64,000 nucleotides of DNA from Hybos culiciformis. Taxonomy: Eukaryota; Arthropoda; Insecta; Diptera; Hybotidae. The notes beneath the pieces are model-generated. The model ran no database searches. It worked only from the letters and a program-made list of their open reading frames with translations, and was not told the origin of the DNA. The stretch spans positions 89,489,213-89,553,212 of the forward strand of contig OZ023274.1 in assembly GCA_964007475.1 (NCBI GenBank), written 5' to 3'. This document shows positions 49,212 through 62,735 of the stretch, in pieces. The position numbers and the translations under genes are program-made. Numbering within the stretch: position 1 is the stretch's first letter; each line of letters starts with the position of its first letter.

Positions 49212-49684
49212 GCTATAAAGTCCTAGAAAACACTGTCAATATAGCAAGCTTAAGATAAATAAGATTAATAAGATTTCTATATAAGGATATTGTGTTCGAG
49301 AAATTACATCATGATTCGATATTACAGCTTTAACTTTCTAATCGATTTGTTAATTCTGTTAACACAAATGTATATATATAAATATTTATGTATATAAATG
49401 TATAAATGTATATAAAAATTTGTATATATTTTGTATTAGAAGGCGAATTACCGATATAAAATCATACTAATCCATTAGTTTCTTTTCAAGTTAAGATTTT
49501 TTATGCCTCAAAAATGGCAAAACGAAATGTATTTCCATATATGGAAAGTTTTGATTTAATCCATGAGTTCGGTTCCTGGATTTCCTTGATTTTTTTTTAA
49601 ATCCTGTAAGTTATAAACTGTTTTCAATATCCTGTACTTTTGTAATTCTGTATATGCATTTTCAAAATTCTGCATTTCAATATA

Positions 49685-50164
49685 CTGAGAGACTGTTTAC
49701 TTATTAGCGATTATTTAAAAAAATTAAATTAGATTTCAATTTCCAAGTTTTTTGATTTGTGAACGACACGATTTTACTGCTGTTATTTCAAAAAATGAAA
49801 TAATTTTGTCCTAAAATCGTTCACAAATTCAATTTTACTTTTTTAAATTCTGCAAAGGGAAATTTAAATTTCCCATAACAAACTAAATTTGTAGGTCTAC
49901 TTTTAAGTGAATTCAAAAACTAAAATTGTATAGAAAAGAAAAAATCGGCAAAAATGGCCAAATGGGTAAGAAAATTCGGTCGGTCACGTATTATTATAAG
50001 TTTTTGATTTCAGGCAGCCAAATATTATTTTATAAGTAGTTGATTTTAGCAGATTATACAGAATGCAGAAAATCACGTCCTCAATTTAGAAATTGTGACA
50101 TTTGTTTTACAGAAAAGGAAGATTTTTTTTTTTGCAATCGTTTAATAAGTGAACAGACTCTGAG
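49685..50164. mobile_element. TIR element (MITE) with a nested palindrome
   Basis: The left end CTGAGAGACTGTTTACTTAT (49685) is inverted by the right end ATAAGTGAACAGACTCTGAG (ending 50164). About 36 bp per arm correspond, at roughly 75% identity by eye. Inside, 49752-49832 forms an 81-bp palindrome: TTGATTTGTGAACGA and GATTTTA are inverted as TAAAATCGTTCACAAATTCAA (split by a 5-bp indel). No coding capacity. Confidence 0.7.
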
Positions 50165-51194
50165 ATAAATAATATTGGATAAAAATTAAAACTCGGGCCA
50201 CAAAAACATATTTTGAAAAATCCAGGATAATAACATTTCGTCTGACTTTTCGAAAAAAAAAAATAAATAATCTTATACTTTTATAACCAGTTAAAACTGA
50301 AATCATTAAATATCAATAAAATTTGAAATTGAAAAAAAAAAAAGAAAACGAAATGTTAGGTAGGTATTTACTATTCAAAAAAACAAAAATAAAAAATAAA
50401 AATATGAAAAACTATAAATATGTGAAAAGGCAATAATGCAAAAGTTTTCATACAAAAAAAAAAAGGCAACACGTAATTTAATGTTTAAATGTAATATATG
50501 GAATAATTATTGTTGGGGGCAAATTTTAATACTAAGTAACTATAAATGGCATTTAAAAACTTTATATTTAGTTATTTTTTGTTTAATATTTTTTTTTTAT
50601 TTTTTATATTTCAAGAATAAGAATATTAAATTGTGTGTGTGTGTGGACTAATTAAGAATCAACTTCAATTTTAATAGAATTTATAAAACCAGCATAAGAT
50701 ACTCAATGCTTCAACTTTTTGAAACATATACATAATGTAGATATAACATATAAAACGTACATTCTGTCAGCTATATGTATCTAATTCATTATTATTTCAA
50801 CCAAAATATATAAAATAGGAAAATTTTGGTAAATAAAACATTAATTTATTGTTTTAAATTTTTTTTCTTAAGATTTTGGATTTTCCAAAGATTGGAATGA
50901 TAAAAAATTTAATGAAGTAGTACCAATTTAAGTGAGGAGCGTTTTGGAAATGGAGGCATCGTATCAATCGTATAAAATCATTAACAACATTATTATTTTA
51001 GTATTAAGTTTTTTTCGTTTATATTATATTTATTATATTTTAATAGACTTTTGCATTTTTTAAAACCTATTTTAATAAAATTATTTAATATACTTTCTTA
51101 TTATTTAAAAAAAAAAACATAATAAAAAAAGGGTTAAACATTTTTTAGATATAGGTATACCATATATTTATTTATATAATACTACATATATAAG

Positions 51195-51236
51195 CATTTA
51201 ATTAAGTGTAATTAGTGCTTCTTCGCCCACGCTACA
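51195..51236 (+). repeat. Short motif shared with 30234-30276
   Basis: ATTTAATTAAGTGTAATTAG followed by TGCTTCTTCGCCCACGCTAC. See the copy at 30234. It lies 120 bp left of a duplication anchor, yet the matching site in copy 1 (about 17.2 kb) lacks it. Confidence 0.5.
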
Positions 51237-51350
51237 ACATTAAATGAAATTATTATTTGTAACAGAAAACTAAATTATAATATTATACTATATATATACT
51301 TTATTTTATTATTATATTCATTGATTGCATTCAAAAACGTGGTAGAAACA

Positions 51351-51550
51351 AATAAAACTGCACATTACTAAAAATTTATTTGTATTTTATTATATTAAAC
51401 GACGTTATGTATATTATATAACAGAAAAAAAAAAAACAAAAAAAACTTAAACTTATGAAAAGTCTTGTAAAAAAAAAAGAAAAATTATGCTGTCGATAAT
51501 TAGCAGCATTAAAAATTGTATAAAAATTCATAAAAGACATATAAACTGGT

Positions 51551-51581
<31 letters not shown>

Positions 51582-51640
51582 TAAATTGAAAAAAAATTAA
51601 ATAAAAAATAAAACACACAAAATATAAACAAAATAACAAC
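51351..51640 (+). repeat. Duplicated block, copy 2 (pairs with 17366-17560)
   Basis: Holds AAATTATGCTGTCGATAATT (51483-51502) and TAAACTGGTATAATAA (about 51542), then a (TAA)n tract absent from copy 1. The two minus-strand open frames over 51376-51697 translate poly-A and the TAA tract into Phe/Tyr/Ile runs and are not genes. Confidence 0.7.
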
Positions 51641-52482
51641 ACTGTAAGTTAATAGAGAATGAGATATGCATAAGGTAAACAAATAAATAATTGACATTAA
51701 CTTCTAGACTTGATTTAAATACTATTTTGTAAAGTTGTGTTTTTGATGAAAATAAATTGATATTAGTAACTATTGCAGTAATGCTATAGAAAATAAATTT
51801 TTAATGTGATTTTGATACTAGAAAACATATATATTTTGTGTCGGTATTAATAGCAGATTGAACTCAATTCAATAAAGGTAATTTTCTAGACTTAAAAAAT
51901 TTTCAATTATTTTATTAATTTAATAAATCCATTAAGTATGTATGTGTGAAAGAGATGTATATATATATTATGATATTATGATATTATGATATATTATGAT
52001 AAGATATTGCTGAAGCGGAAATGAAAAAATGAAGAAATGAAAGGAAGAAGTATAAAAAAAAATATTTAAAAATCTACAAAATCGATGTTAATAATAAAAT
52101 TTGAAATAACGAAATTGAATTATATATAAAGATAAACATTAAATTTGTTTTAATTAAAAAAAAAAAGAAGACAATTCTACAGTAAATTATTTATTGTTGA
52201 CATAAATTGTGTTAAAAATCAAAATGTTAAATATGATCAAAGAAAGAAATCACATTTTTATTTTAAATAAATTCTTAACCAAGCAAAATCAGTCATTTAA
52301 ATTATAAACATTATGTTCAGTTCCGTACACTTAGTTTAAAGGTTAGAGTTTAGAACTAAGTATCTTATCATAAGTACAATGTATATAATGTAAGTTAAAT
52401 TGTAAATATCCATAGTAGCTGTAGGCATATTTTTTCCCATATTTCTTTTTTTTTAATTTCAACTTCGCAGGTGGCATGCAAT

Positions 52483-53118
52483 TTTTCGCGCAAAACAAAT
52501 AATAAAAAATTGTACACGTGAATGTATGTATGCGCAACAAAAAACGAAATTTAAAAAAAAAAATGCACTTTAGTTGTTTTTCTTTTTGTTTTGTTTTTTT
52601 GATTCTTATATTTTTATATTGCTTTCCCATCGACTCCATATAATAATAATAATAATACGAAAAAAAATAATAATCAATGCTTAATGAAGTTTTTTTCATT
52701 TTTTTTTTGTGTAAATATAATAAGATACATTTATCTCAATTGCACATACACTATAGTGTAGTATGAGAAAAGGAAAATTCTCAGAGATTTGCAAACAAAA
52801 AAAAGAAGAGAATTCACAGAGAAATTCATAATGAAAATTATAATTTTTTTTTTAATTAAAAAAAAAAAAAAATAAATAAATTGAACTAAAGGGTAGGCGG
52901 TAGAATGAAGATATATAGTACGTACATGATGTATATTTTGCTATAGAGACGCAGTACCCGTATTATGTTTACAATGGAAAAAAGATATTAGATTTGAATA
53001 TATGTATGTATAGTAAAAGGAATTTTTTTTTTTTTTTTTAATAAATTATAAATAAAAAAAAAAATTCTTAAAAAAAATTTACTTGGTATTGTTTTATTCG
53101 ATTATGATTGATTTTTAT
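52483..53118 (+). repeat. Duplicated block, copy 2 (pairs with 18546-19310)
   Basis: Carries the anchors TTTTCGCGCA (52483), the T/G-rich stretch ending GATTCTT (52601), AGAGAATTC (52807), TATTTTGCT (52934), GTACCC (52954) and TTGATTTTT (53108), in the same order as copy 1. The minus-strand open frame at 52343-52699 overlaps it and is Lys/Tyr/Phe-rich. Confidence 0.65.
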
Positions 53119-55540
53119 TCATAATTGAAATAAAAACAATAATTGCCCCTTCTTCCTTGTACATATACTAACTATATGTATATATATGGTTAATGAAAGG
53201 TAAGCTAGTTAATATTAATTTATATAAAAAGATATTGAAGACATGTTTGAATTACTTTTCAAAAATACAAATTAATTAAGAATAGAAAACCAAGTGTATA
53301 TGCTCTATTATATTCAATACTATACAATAGTGGTACATTGATAAGAAACTTTCTATTTTGACATTTGGGTACTTTACTTTACTATATAATCGTATGAAGA
53401 ATTTTGCTACAGAATTTGATAAATTTCTCAAACAAAATAATTCAGTTTTTATCTAAAAAAATAAAAATTAAAATAAAATAAAAATAATCTTTTTTTTTGC
53501 CGTGTATTTGAGTGCACGAAATAATTTTATTTTCACTCTTAAATCCTTTTTACACACAAAAAAAAAAAAAGTAAAAATATACGCTATCTGTATATAATTT
53601 TGGGATTAAAATTTATTATGCTCTCATATTAAATAAATATACACATATATTTCTCAATGGTTCTCTTTGGTTTTTGGTTTTTATTCCATTTTTTGCGTTA
53701 CATACTTATTATATATGTATATTATTAATATCAAAGAGATATTAATTAAAAACAGCACAAAAACAATTTTCCTTATTATTATTATGCTTTTTTGTTTTTG
53801 TTTTATGCACACAATAATATATATATATTTATATATACATTTTTTTTTTTTTAATGAGACATGGATGAAAAATTAAAATCAAAAATACAAGCAATAATAA
53901 TAAAACATAAGAAGAAAAAAAAAATTATTAAAAAAAAAAAAACCTCACGATGTACTCTACTTGCATATATTCAGTCGACGACGCTTTGTCAAACAGGATA
54001 GTGTTAGTCGTTGTTTATTTATCGTTCTTGTCATTAAAATTGGAATAATAATTATCATTAAAAAAAAAAAAAACAAAAAAATTGAATTAAAAAAAAAAAA
54101 CTTAATTAGATAATTAATTAAAAAAAAATAAATTGAGAAAAAATTGTTTTTTATTATCAATAATCCAAAATATAGTGAAAATTTTTGAAATTTAATTAAA
54201 ATCAACTAAACATATATTCGAAAAATGAAAAATTGAAAATTCAAATTTTTTAACTTAAAAACATAAAATTTATAACGGTAAAATTTGTGTATAACGATCA
54301 AAAAAATAAAAAAAAATTTGACATAAACTAAATTTTCATAAAATTTAAATTTATTATTATCATATTATAAGTTTAATTAATAACAAAATCTATCAAAAAA
54401 AAAAAAAAAATTATTTATTTAGTTTAATTTTCAATGTATTTTTTTTCTATAACAATACAACATCCTTATCTATAGCCTTGCTGAGCCAGAATATTATTTA
54501 CATATATCATGTCATTTTTTAAACGTCATTTTCCATAATTTTTTATTTTTTTTGTTGAAACTGTTAAAAATTTGTTTTTTATTGTTAAAAATATAAATTA
54601 AAATCATACACTTTCGTAGCATGAATATATCTAAAAAGAAAACATATTTGAAGATATTTGACTAATTAACTTAATTATATATAGTATCTTGAGCATTCAA
54701 TAAGTATAATTTTCTTAAATCTCAAAAAGCGGTGGTCAGTAGTGGAATGAAGAGTTTTCAGTTCTTTGGTACCTTATGAATTCTCTGATATTATAACAGA
54801 TACTATATCTCAACAGCGTAAATATGCTAACAGCAACCGATAATATGTATAATTGAGCTTAAGGACTAGTCTATAGAAACTAAAAAACTTAAGAAAAATA
54901 ACAAAAAAAAACTAGATAGGCTTAGTTAAAGTATATTCTTCTTTTTATTTTATTATCAGTGGCAACTATAGAATAGTGAAAGAATTATAACAACTATCTC
55001 AAGATCACTATTTTATGATTTTGTTTGGAAATATACTGTAAAAAATTAGAAATATTTGTTTGTAAAAAATTGCTATTATGTTCTTGGCTGTTTTATTTCA
55101 ATTCTTATAATTTATAGGTTCAAGAAATTACATACATTTTAATAATTTTTATTCGTCCTTTTACATAATATGAAAATGAAAAAAAATGCACAGTATTCGA
55201 TATAATTTTCTTACAAAAAACATTTTAATATTAAATCACAGAATTTATAGTGTTGCTGCATTTATTCTGACTTTCAAGAATTTAGTTATTAATAAAAAAA
55301 AAAAAATAAAAACTTATTTAATTTTATTAAATAAGCTCAAAACTTGTTAAAAAAAAAAACAATAAAGCTTTCCGATATAAAAATAATAATCTTATAATTT
55401 ATAATTTTCTTAATGCAGTATTGATGGTAAATAAAGATTAAGCCATGCAATATATACTTACTTTATGGCTGTGTTGTTTTTTTTTATTCTTTTAATTAAT
55501 TATTATGTTCATTATAATTATTATATACTATATATTACCT
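53119..55540. other. A+T-rich intergenic DNA, no gene seen
   Basis: Long A-runs (53925-53945, 54060-54075, 54400-54412) and low-complexity open frames (53667-53876 plus, 53957-54205 minus). An isolated CpG-bearing stretch, CAGTCGACGACGCTTTGTCA at about 53973, stands out but has no recognised function. Confidence 0.5.
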
Positions 55541-56190
55541 AACAATCATAATTTTCTGATCTTTCCCGCGCTAAATATTTTATAAATTCGTGATTGTTTT
55601 GAAAAATTTGAAGGAAAAATTATAAACATAGTACTTAATTTCTTTTTTTTTTTTGCATTATTTATAATAATATATTTTGATATGCAAAAAAAAAAAAAAT
55701 TAAATTAAAATTAATTATTATTTTGTAATACTTAATAAATAAACACAATACTTACATACATATAGTTATATACACTATCGCAAGTATCATGTAAAATAAA
55801 TTTATATAATAACTGGTTTTTATATTTTTAAAACCAAAAATTTTCAAAATTCGAAAAAAATTATATGGTTTAATTATGTATTTATTGCATTTAGGGGTTC
55901 CTTTTTTTTGTGAGTTAGTAGTCAATGTTTAGAAGTTCTCATTCAATAGAGAGAACTACATTGAAGTTAGAAAACATAATGTGTCAAGACAAAAAAAGCA
56001 TTTCTTGGTCATAATTGCAATCTTATATTTTAATATTTAATTATAAGGTTCTGATATAATATCTATCCAACTTCAGTTTTAAAATATATTATTTTTGTTT
56101 CAAATTAAAATTATTATATACCTAAAAGTAAAAGAAAAAAAAAACATAAAAATTAAATTGGCGCCAAATTGTTATGCTTCAAATTCGTTA
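55541..56190 (+). repeat. Duplicated block, copy 2, right-most anchors (pairs with 21716-22305)
   Basis: AACAATCA (55541), GCGCTAA (55568) and GCGCCAAATTG (56162) keep the roughly 33.8-kb offset seen to the left. Intervening A+T-rich sequence is only loosely similar. Confidence 0.5.
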
Positions 56191-59100
56191 TACATAAACA
56201 GCATAAACTAAATAATGTATCAAAAATTAAAAATTAAATAAAAAAAAAAACTTTTATAATGAAAAAAAAATTAAGCATAATAAAATTAAAGTTGAGTCGA
56301 AAGAATGCAATTTTGATTTTTTTTCGTTCAGTTAAGTTTTTTAATTTACTTAATTGAAGTTAATAAAAAATTGTTTTTGTATTATTTATTAAAACTAATA
56401 AATCAATAATTAAGTTCAATGAAAAAAAATAATTTTTAATGAACCAATTTATTACAAAAAAAAAAAAAAACAATATTGTATATATTTATATTTATTATTA
56501 TTTATTTTTTAATGAATTATTTGACGTCATTAAATAAGTTTCAATTACTCAAATTTTAAGTGTATATGTAGTACTATATACTAGCAATAATGTTTTAACA
56601 TTGCATAAATCAATTATTTAAAAAAAAAATTTTTTTTAAACATAATAAAAAAAAAAAAAAATATTTAAAAATTTTTAAAATTAGGAAATTATTAAAAAAT
56701 GAATATAAATAGTAAGATACTTTGATTTTTAATTTGAAGTACTTCCGTTTTTTTTCAGCAAGTTATTAAATCTCTTGTTAAAAATTTTAAAGCTCACCAG
56801 ACAACAGTCATCATTATAATTCTTTTAGACTAATGAGAGAAAATAAGAACTTGTCCACTTTTTTCAATAATAATTGAAGCCAACAATAATATAAGACATT
56901 CATTCAAAAACATAAAGAAATAACCGCTCTGACTCTGAAGCATCGGTCCAAAAAAACCAAGGTTGACGCAGGTTGAATGTCTTATTTCCGCATTATGTCG
57001 ATATACATTTGTCGATAGTAACATTGGAAATATAATTTAGTTGTGTTGTCTAACTTACAGTACAGTGACTTCAATAACTTAAAGTTAATAATAATGATTG
57101 ATTCGGTTCGAGTTTTATTAAATCAATTTTATTTCAAATAAGTTTACTTTGATGTATATAGTTACATTTATTATTCACGAAATCTGAAATAAATTTTAAA
57201 TTTACTTTTATTAAATTGAAGTACTCATGTTCAAGGCGTTTCGTATGAAGTCCATTTTACATCGAAAAGTCTCCTTTCAGCTAATTCTAATAGAATTGAA
57301 TTGTTTATTTGATATTGCATGTCTTAGCTATACACATTAATTAATCTTATATAAGATTATGGTTGTATTTTTAGTATGATTGTTAAGAAAAACATAAAAA
57401 CGTTAGAATATAGTTTGTGAGGTATATTAATCATCTATTCACATACTCGTTTAAGAAAGCTAGAATATTTTATAGTTAATTCTGATCACATTTTGCAGTG
57501 ATCTGTGCAATATCGATGTTTTGAGACCAAGTAACGAAAAAATTTCAATTAATTTTCAGTTAATAATTTTTTTTGTATTAAGTATGTTAAGTACAGTAAC
57601 TTAGGGGTTTTTTGACACTACGAAATACATATTTATTGTAACCTAAAAAATCTATAATATTAAATACTAAGAGTTAAATTAAAATTGGTAGTATAACATT
57701 GATCTTTACTGGTTCATTGTAGCGAATATAATAATATGAAAACATATTTCTTATAATGCCGGCCGTTAAGCAAGTATCTTTAAATGCTGAGGGAATATAT
57801 TTATTTGATAAATTATATTTTGTATTGCACGCAAAAAATATTAAATTCATTTTATTTTTACGAGTTAATTTATACTGGAATTTTAATTGCTTTTAATTTT
57901 ATATTAAAAATTATAATAATTTGAATAAGAATAGGACATTTATGGAATAGATTTCAAAGAAATAATTTAATAATTAAATATTAAATTCTTGTTTTGCTTG
58001 AATACACCGTGAAAATGTAAAACATTTTGTTTAAAATTAAAATTCATTATTAGGCTTTTGAAAATGATTAATCTTTCCATTTTATATGTATACTTTATAA
58101 TGTAGAATTAACTGCAAAATAAGTTAAATATAATTACTATTAAGTAAAAATACCGTTGAACTGTTTACTTTTTATATTAACTTTGCTAAAATATAAAAAT
58201 GATCGGAAAAGAAAATATTAAAAATTTATGATAAAACAAAAAATACTAAATTACATATACATAACTTAAGTAATAGTGCATCAGCAGAGGGAATTATAAA
58301 ATATATAGTGTATATTTTCTGATAATAATCAAAATGAGCACACATATGTATAAATAAGTATATGCTGTAATATAAAAAAAAGCATAATTAAATTCATAAA
58401 TGAGACTGGATACTTAATAGTACGATGTGATATTTTTTAAATTGCCAAGCCTAAGACACAACATTTTATTAATAATAATTTTCTTGATTTTGTTGTTGTC
58501 TTCTTTATTAAGTATATGATTATAATTTGGCGCATAAATGATCTAAATTTTGTTTACCCCCGCACAAAGTAATAAAATAATAAAAAAAAAAAAACTATAG
58601 CAAGACATCGTGCAATTAAGAGTAAAATTTTTCTTTGTCAGTTATGATTCATTTCAAAAGCCAATTTTTTGTTTAGAAAATATTGTTTTTTTTTTCTTAC
58701 ATTATGTTTCATAATCCCACACAAAATATGTTCAATGACCACATTAAAATTATTTGGAACTACTTTTTTTATATAATTATTAATTTTAATTACATTTATT
58801 AATTCATTAATTTTTTATTAAATCTTTCTTTTTATTAATATTTTTTTAGTAATTCATTTTATAAAATTATATTTGGATCAAATTTTATGTATGTAGGTAG
58901 TTTGCAAGTATACAATTGTAATAATGTTTAAGATATATTCCATCTATGTATTATAATTATAATTATATATGTACATGCTTAATATCCATGACCACCAACT
59001 AAGTTTAATTATTGTAAAGATTAAAAATCATAAATCCTGAAATGGGATAATTATTATTTAGTTTTTTTATCCATAAGTTTATAATAAATTTAATGGATAG

Positions 59101-61100
59101 TTTTAAATCAGTTAGATGACTAATTTGTAGTTTTATTATAAATCTCCATACAAATCAATTATTATAAATTATTCTTTGATTACTCATATAAAAAAGATTG
59201 AAAACCTTATAAAGTAAAATTCTTGAAAATCATAGTGAAGAAACTAACGTACTGCTTTCAAAAATTTCTTGGATCCGTTTTCTCTTATCCCAAAATTCTA
59301 ACTAAAAAAACGAAAAACAAATTAAATTTTAGAAATGTTTATTTATAATAAAATCATTCTAAAAACCTAAAAAAAAATTATGAGTACAAATTTTATGTGC
59401 ATAAATATGTGTGTACGCATAAAAATATGTTATTAAAAATATTATGTTCGTGAACAATTTATAATTTGTACTTATGATATGAAAGTTGAACAATATATCA
59501 TAAGATACGAATATCTTATTTTGGTTTTCTTTTCATATACTTATTGAAAGCATTTATAAAACAAAAAAATAAAAAATAAAAAAAAACAATTTTAAATTGT
59601 AAAATTAATTATATGTTAATCGAAAAACTAATAAAAACTTATACATAGTTTCATTAAAATGAATTCAGAAAATTGTGTCTCATTAATTAAAGCAGTATCG
59701 AGGTTCAAATTATAATATTAAAGTTATGTACAGCTATAATTTTTTTTTTTTTTTGCTGATATAGGATAAATTAATATAATATTTGAGTTTTTTTTTATTA
59801 GGCACATAAGGAAAATTGAGAAGATTTAGAAAGTTTTTTTCCATTCAATTATTCACTGTTTTCGTTAATGTATGATCTAATTAATTTTATTAAAAATATT
59901 TTTATTTACTACAGATTTGGGGCTGAAAAATGTTTTACTTTTGTGGAAAAAAAATCATACAATTTGAAGCTACATGAATTAAATTTTCATGTAGGTACAA
60001 AAATATTGATCATCGTCACTTTTTATCTAGAAGGTCTTTAATTTAGGATGCAAGAAATTTTGTTAGAATAAATTTGAATATAGTAAGATTTATCCAAGTC
60101 ATAACATATAGAAGATGTTCGAAGACAAAAAATCTACATATTGTAAGGCCAATAAAATAACATTAGGATTAGTTTGGAAACAAATATTTTGTAGGATAAA
60201 ATTTCAAATTTTGTTTGAAGCTTAACCCCACAGTATATTAGTGTGTTATATAAAATTTTAGAATTATTGATGTTTAATTAATCATCATTCATACTGTTAT
60301 CACCGAACCCTTATTGATTTATAACTTGGTTATAAATTTCTGTTATGAAAAACACAAATTCTTCGAAAATTAGAAAAGAAACGTAAATTGTATATGAAAG
60401 GGGACATAAAAATGTTGGTATTACATTATATATTATTAAATTTTGAGAATATATATAATTTTGTAAATTAAAGAGAATTGTATTTTAAAAAGGGTAGGTA
60501 TATTGTATATAGGTATATATATTCACTTTTTGTTAATTAGGGTGTTTATTTCAATTATTGACTAAGAATTAAGTTTTATTAATCAAACTTTTATCTATAT
60601 TTTACAACATCATCTTCAAATTGTATAATTTTTTCTTGTGAAATGATTAATTAAAATTATAAGCTTAAAATTTGATGACTTTACTTCAATTCTCTTTTTG
60701 AGCTAATTTCAAATTCAACATAGAAGCAGCTAAATTGCAGTTTAGCAGTTAACATAATTTAGTTAAGCTTTAAGACTTTTTTCTATTTGATCCAGGTTCT
60801 AGTGTTTTGATTATAATATAGAATTTTGTCTTTTAAAAAAACAGAACCTTTCAAAATCTTAATTATCAGAAAAACCAAAATAATAAAAGTTAATTATAAA
60901 ACTTTGTACCTATATATATTATATTTATAAAAAATTGGAGAAATTAAACAGAATTTGAAGCAATATTAGCTATAAGACTAAAATTGAGATAATTCTATGC
61001 ACATTATTTTTTTTTTCATAAGGAAGTGCCCCTATTTCATTTATTTACGAAAAAAATATGTTAACTTAAAAAGATTGCATTGCCGGTCATTAACAAAAAA
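56191..61100. other. A+T-rich intergenic DNA; no second protease copy
   Basis: About 5 kb with no credible gene. I looked for a counterpart of the protease exons around 59.4-62 kb, where the duplication offset would place it, and found no TAAHC, DIAL or DSGGP coding motif on either strand. The minus-strand frame at 56830-57024 has more mixed composition (it includes NVYRHNAEIRHSTCVN) but I recognise no family and no splice partners. Confidence 0.45.
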
Positions 61101-61111
61101 TTGTAACATAA

Positions 61112-61165
61112 AAATCCGTAATTTTAATTGTAATATTGAAATCCGTCATTTTAATTGTAGTTAAG
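61112..61165 (+). repeat. 27-bp tandem duplication
   Basis: AAATCCGT(A/C)ATTTTAATTG starts at 61112 and 61139, followed by TA(A/G)T in both. Two copies only. Confidence 0.75.
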
Positions 61166-61892
61166 GGCAAAAAATAAGATGATTCCACATAATTATGATT
61201 TTTGTTCAATTTGAGGTAATTAAATAATTTTTTTTAAAGAAAACATATTATATTTTGTAGGATCGTTAAAATAATAATTTTTTTTTATAAAACCGGTATG
61301 TAATAATGGTGTGCGGTTCAGTTCTGCAACATATACATAATATGTGAATACATATAATTAAGAAATTTTGATGGGGCACAAATTTTCAAATAAAATTTAA
61401 ATTCAAAATATTGAACTATGCGAATCATTAAATTTTATCATCTGTCTGATAACGAACAAATTTGATATTATTGAATGGCGACAACAGAAAAGTAAATAAA
61501 AGTTCATCGAATTTGAAAAATTTATTAAGAGAAGCGTTGAGTTTATGTAGTAGAAACCTGATATTAAAGTAATCCGTTTTTTTTACCTTTTAGAAGTTAG
61601 GGTTTTCAAATAGAAAAAACAAAATTTTCGGTGTGGATTTTGTTTTTTCAATTTTTGTTCCAAATCATAATACCATTATTTAAAATTTTTTAATGTAATT
61701 TATTATGTTTATATGTAATTGTGTTATATGCTTATATGTTTATATATTAAATTTTATTTTATTGGAATTGGAAGGATTTTTATTTGTAGATAGTACTGAA
61801 ACCTGAAAGTAATTATTCATTTTCACAATCTATTTCTTAATTATTATTTGAGAAATTTTGTTATTTGAAATAACTGAAAGACTACTGAATTC

Positions 61893-61925
61893 TTTCGTCC
61901 TGGTATCAAGCCCAGGACTCATCAG
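61893..61925 (-). ncRNA. Hammerhead-ribozyme-like core, left arm
   Basis: Read on the minus strand: CTGATGA, then GTCCTGG paired perfectly with CCAGGAC (a 7-bp stem II closed by an 8-base loop), then GAAA. This is the conserved order of a hammerhead catalytic core (CUGAUGA, stem II, GAAA). The bases that follow, GAATTCAGTAGTC, would have to supply a short stem III and the cleavage triplet; I could not build a convincing stem I. It is therefore a candidate or decayed ribozyme. Confidence 0.45.
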
Positions 61926-62702
61926 TATAATTGATACCTATCATTTACATTTTTTGCGGTGAATTTTATACAATTTAATTTTTATTTAATGCCTTTTTTA
62001 GCCAATTTAACATGCTCGCAAGAAGTTAAACATCTTTGGAAAATCGACCGTTCACACGATGCTAATGTTAATCATATGTTAACATGTTTAGCTCTGTTAG
62101 ATAAAGAATTCCAAATAATACCAGAGATAAGCTCAAAAGAACTGACGCGCCCAAAAAAGTAAAAATATATAAAGTTATATCAAGGTTAAGAACTTGCGTG
62201 TGTATCTCCAAATTATTAACGTCAAAAATGACTTTTGTCCAGTAAACGTTAACGCCTTCTGAATATTGCGTAACAAAATATACCTTGAAAATTAACATGT
62301 TTTGTAGAAACATGTTCAAGAACGTGTTTCTGTTTTAATTTTTTTACTATGAAAAAACAACATCAAAAACACCAAACGAAACATGGTCGTCCTCCGAACA
62401 TGTTATATTAGCTAAGTGTAAACAAGCTATACATTGTAAAAAATTGTATTTGAATATAAATTTTTCATTCCTTTATTAACTTAATTTTTTATAAATTTCC
62501 TGTCATAGAAATTTAATTCAAGTTAAATTAAAAATGTTCTCACATCGTATAAACATTAAAAACATCATAATAAAGGTATGAAAGATTGAAATTGAAATAA
62601 TTTTCAGAACTAAAAATAAAATTTCATAGAATTTAAAAAAAATATTAAATTGTATAACATTTATCATAAGAATTCTAAATGATTGGTATCAACTTAATTA
62701 TT

Positions 62703-62735
62703 CTGATGAGTCTAAAGCTTGATACCAGGACGAAA
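62703..62735 (+). ncRNA. Hammerhead-ribozyme-like core, right arm
   Basis: On the plus strand CTGATGA is followed by GTCT..GGAC (about 4 bp of stem II, one a G-U wobble), then GAAAC. The spacing equals that of the left arm (33 bp). The flanks ATTATT before the core and AATAA after CAATTG could pair as a 5-bp stem I, but the base at the cleavage position would be G, which hammerheads do not accept. Probably a decayed copy. Confidence 0.35.

Noticed and set aside
56830..57024. Minus-strand open frame of 64 residues with varied composition
   Set aside because: No family recognised, no neighbouring exons with compatible splice sites, and length within chance for this window.
59400..62000. Second, decayed copy of the CUB-protease gene at the duplication offset
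   Set aside because: No TAAHC, DIAL, DSGGP or CUB-like fragments seen in any frame on either strand.
61959..62162. Plus-strand frame in the inverted-arm element as a host gene
   Set aside because: It begins inside the left inverted arm and has no recognisable domain; at most it is a remnant of the element's own protein.
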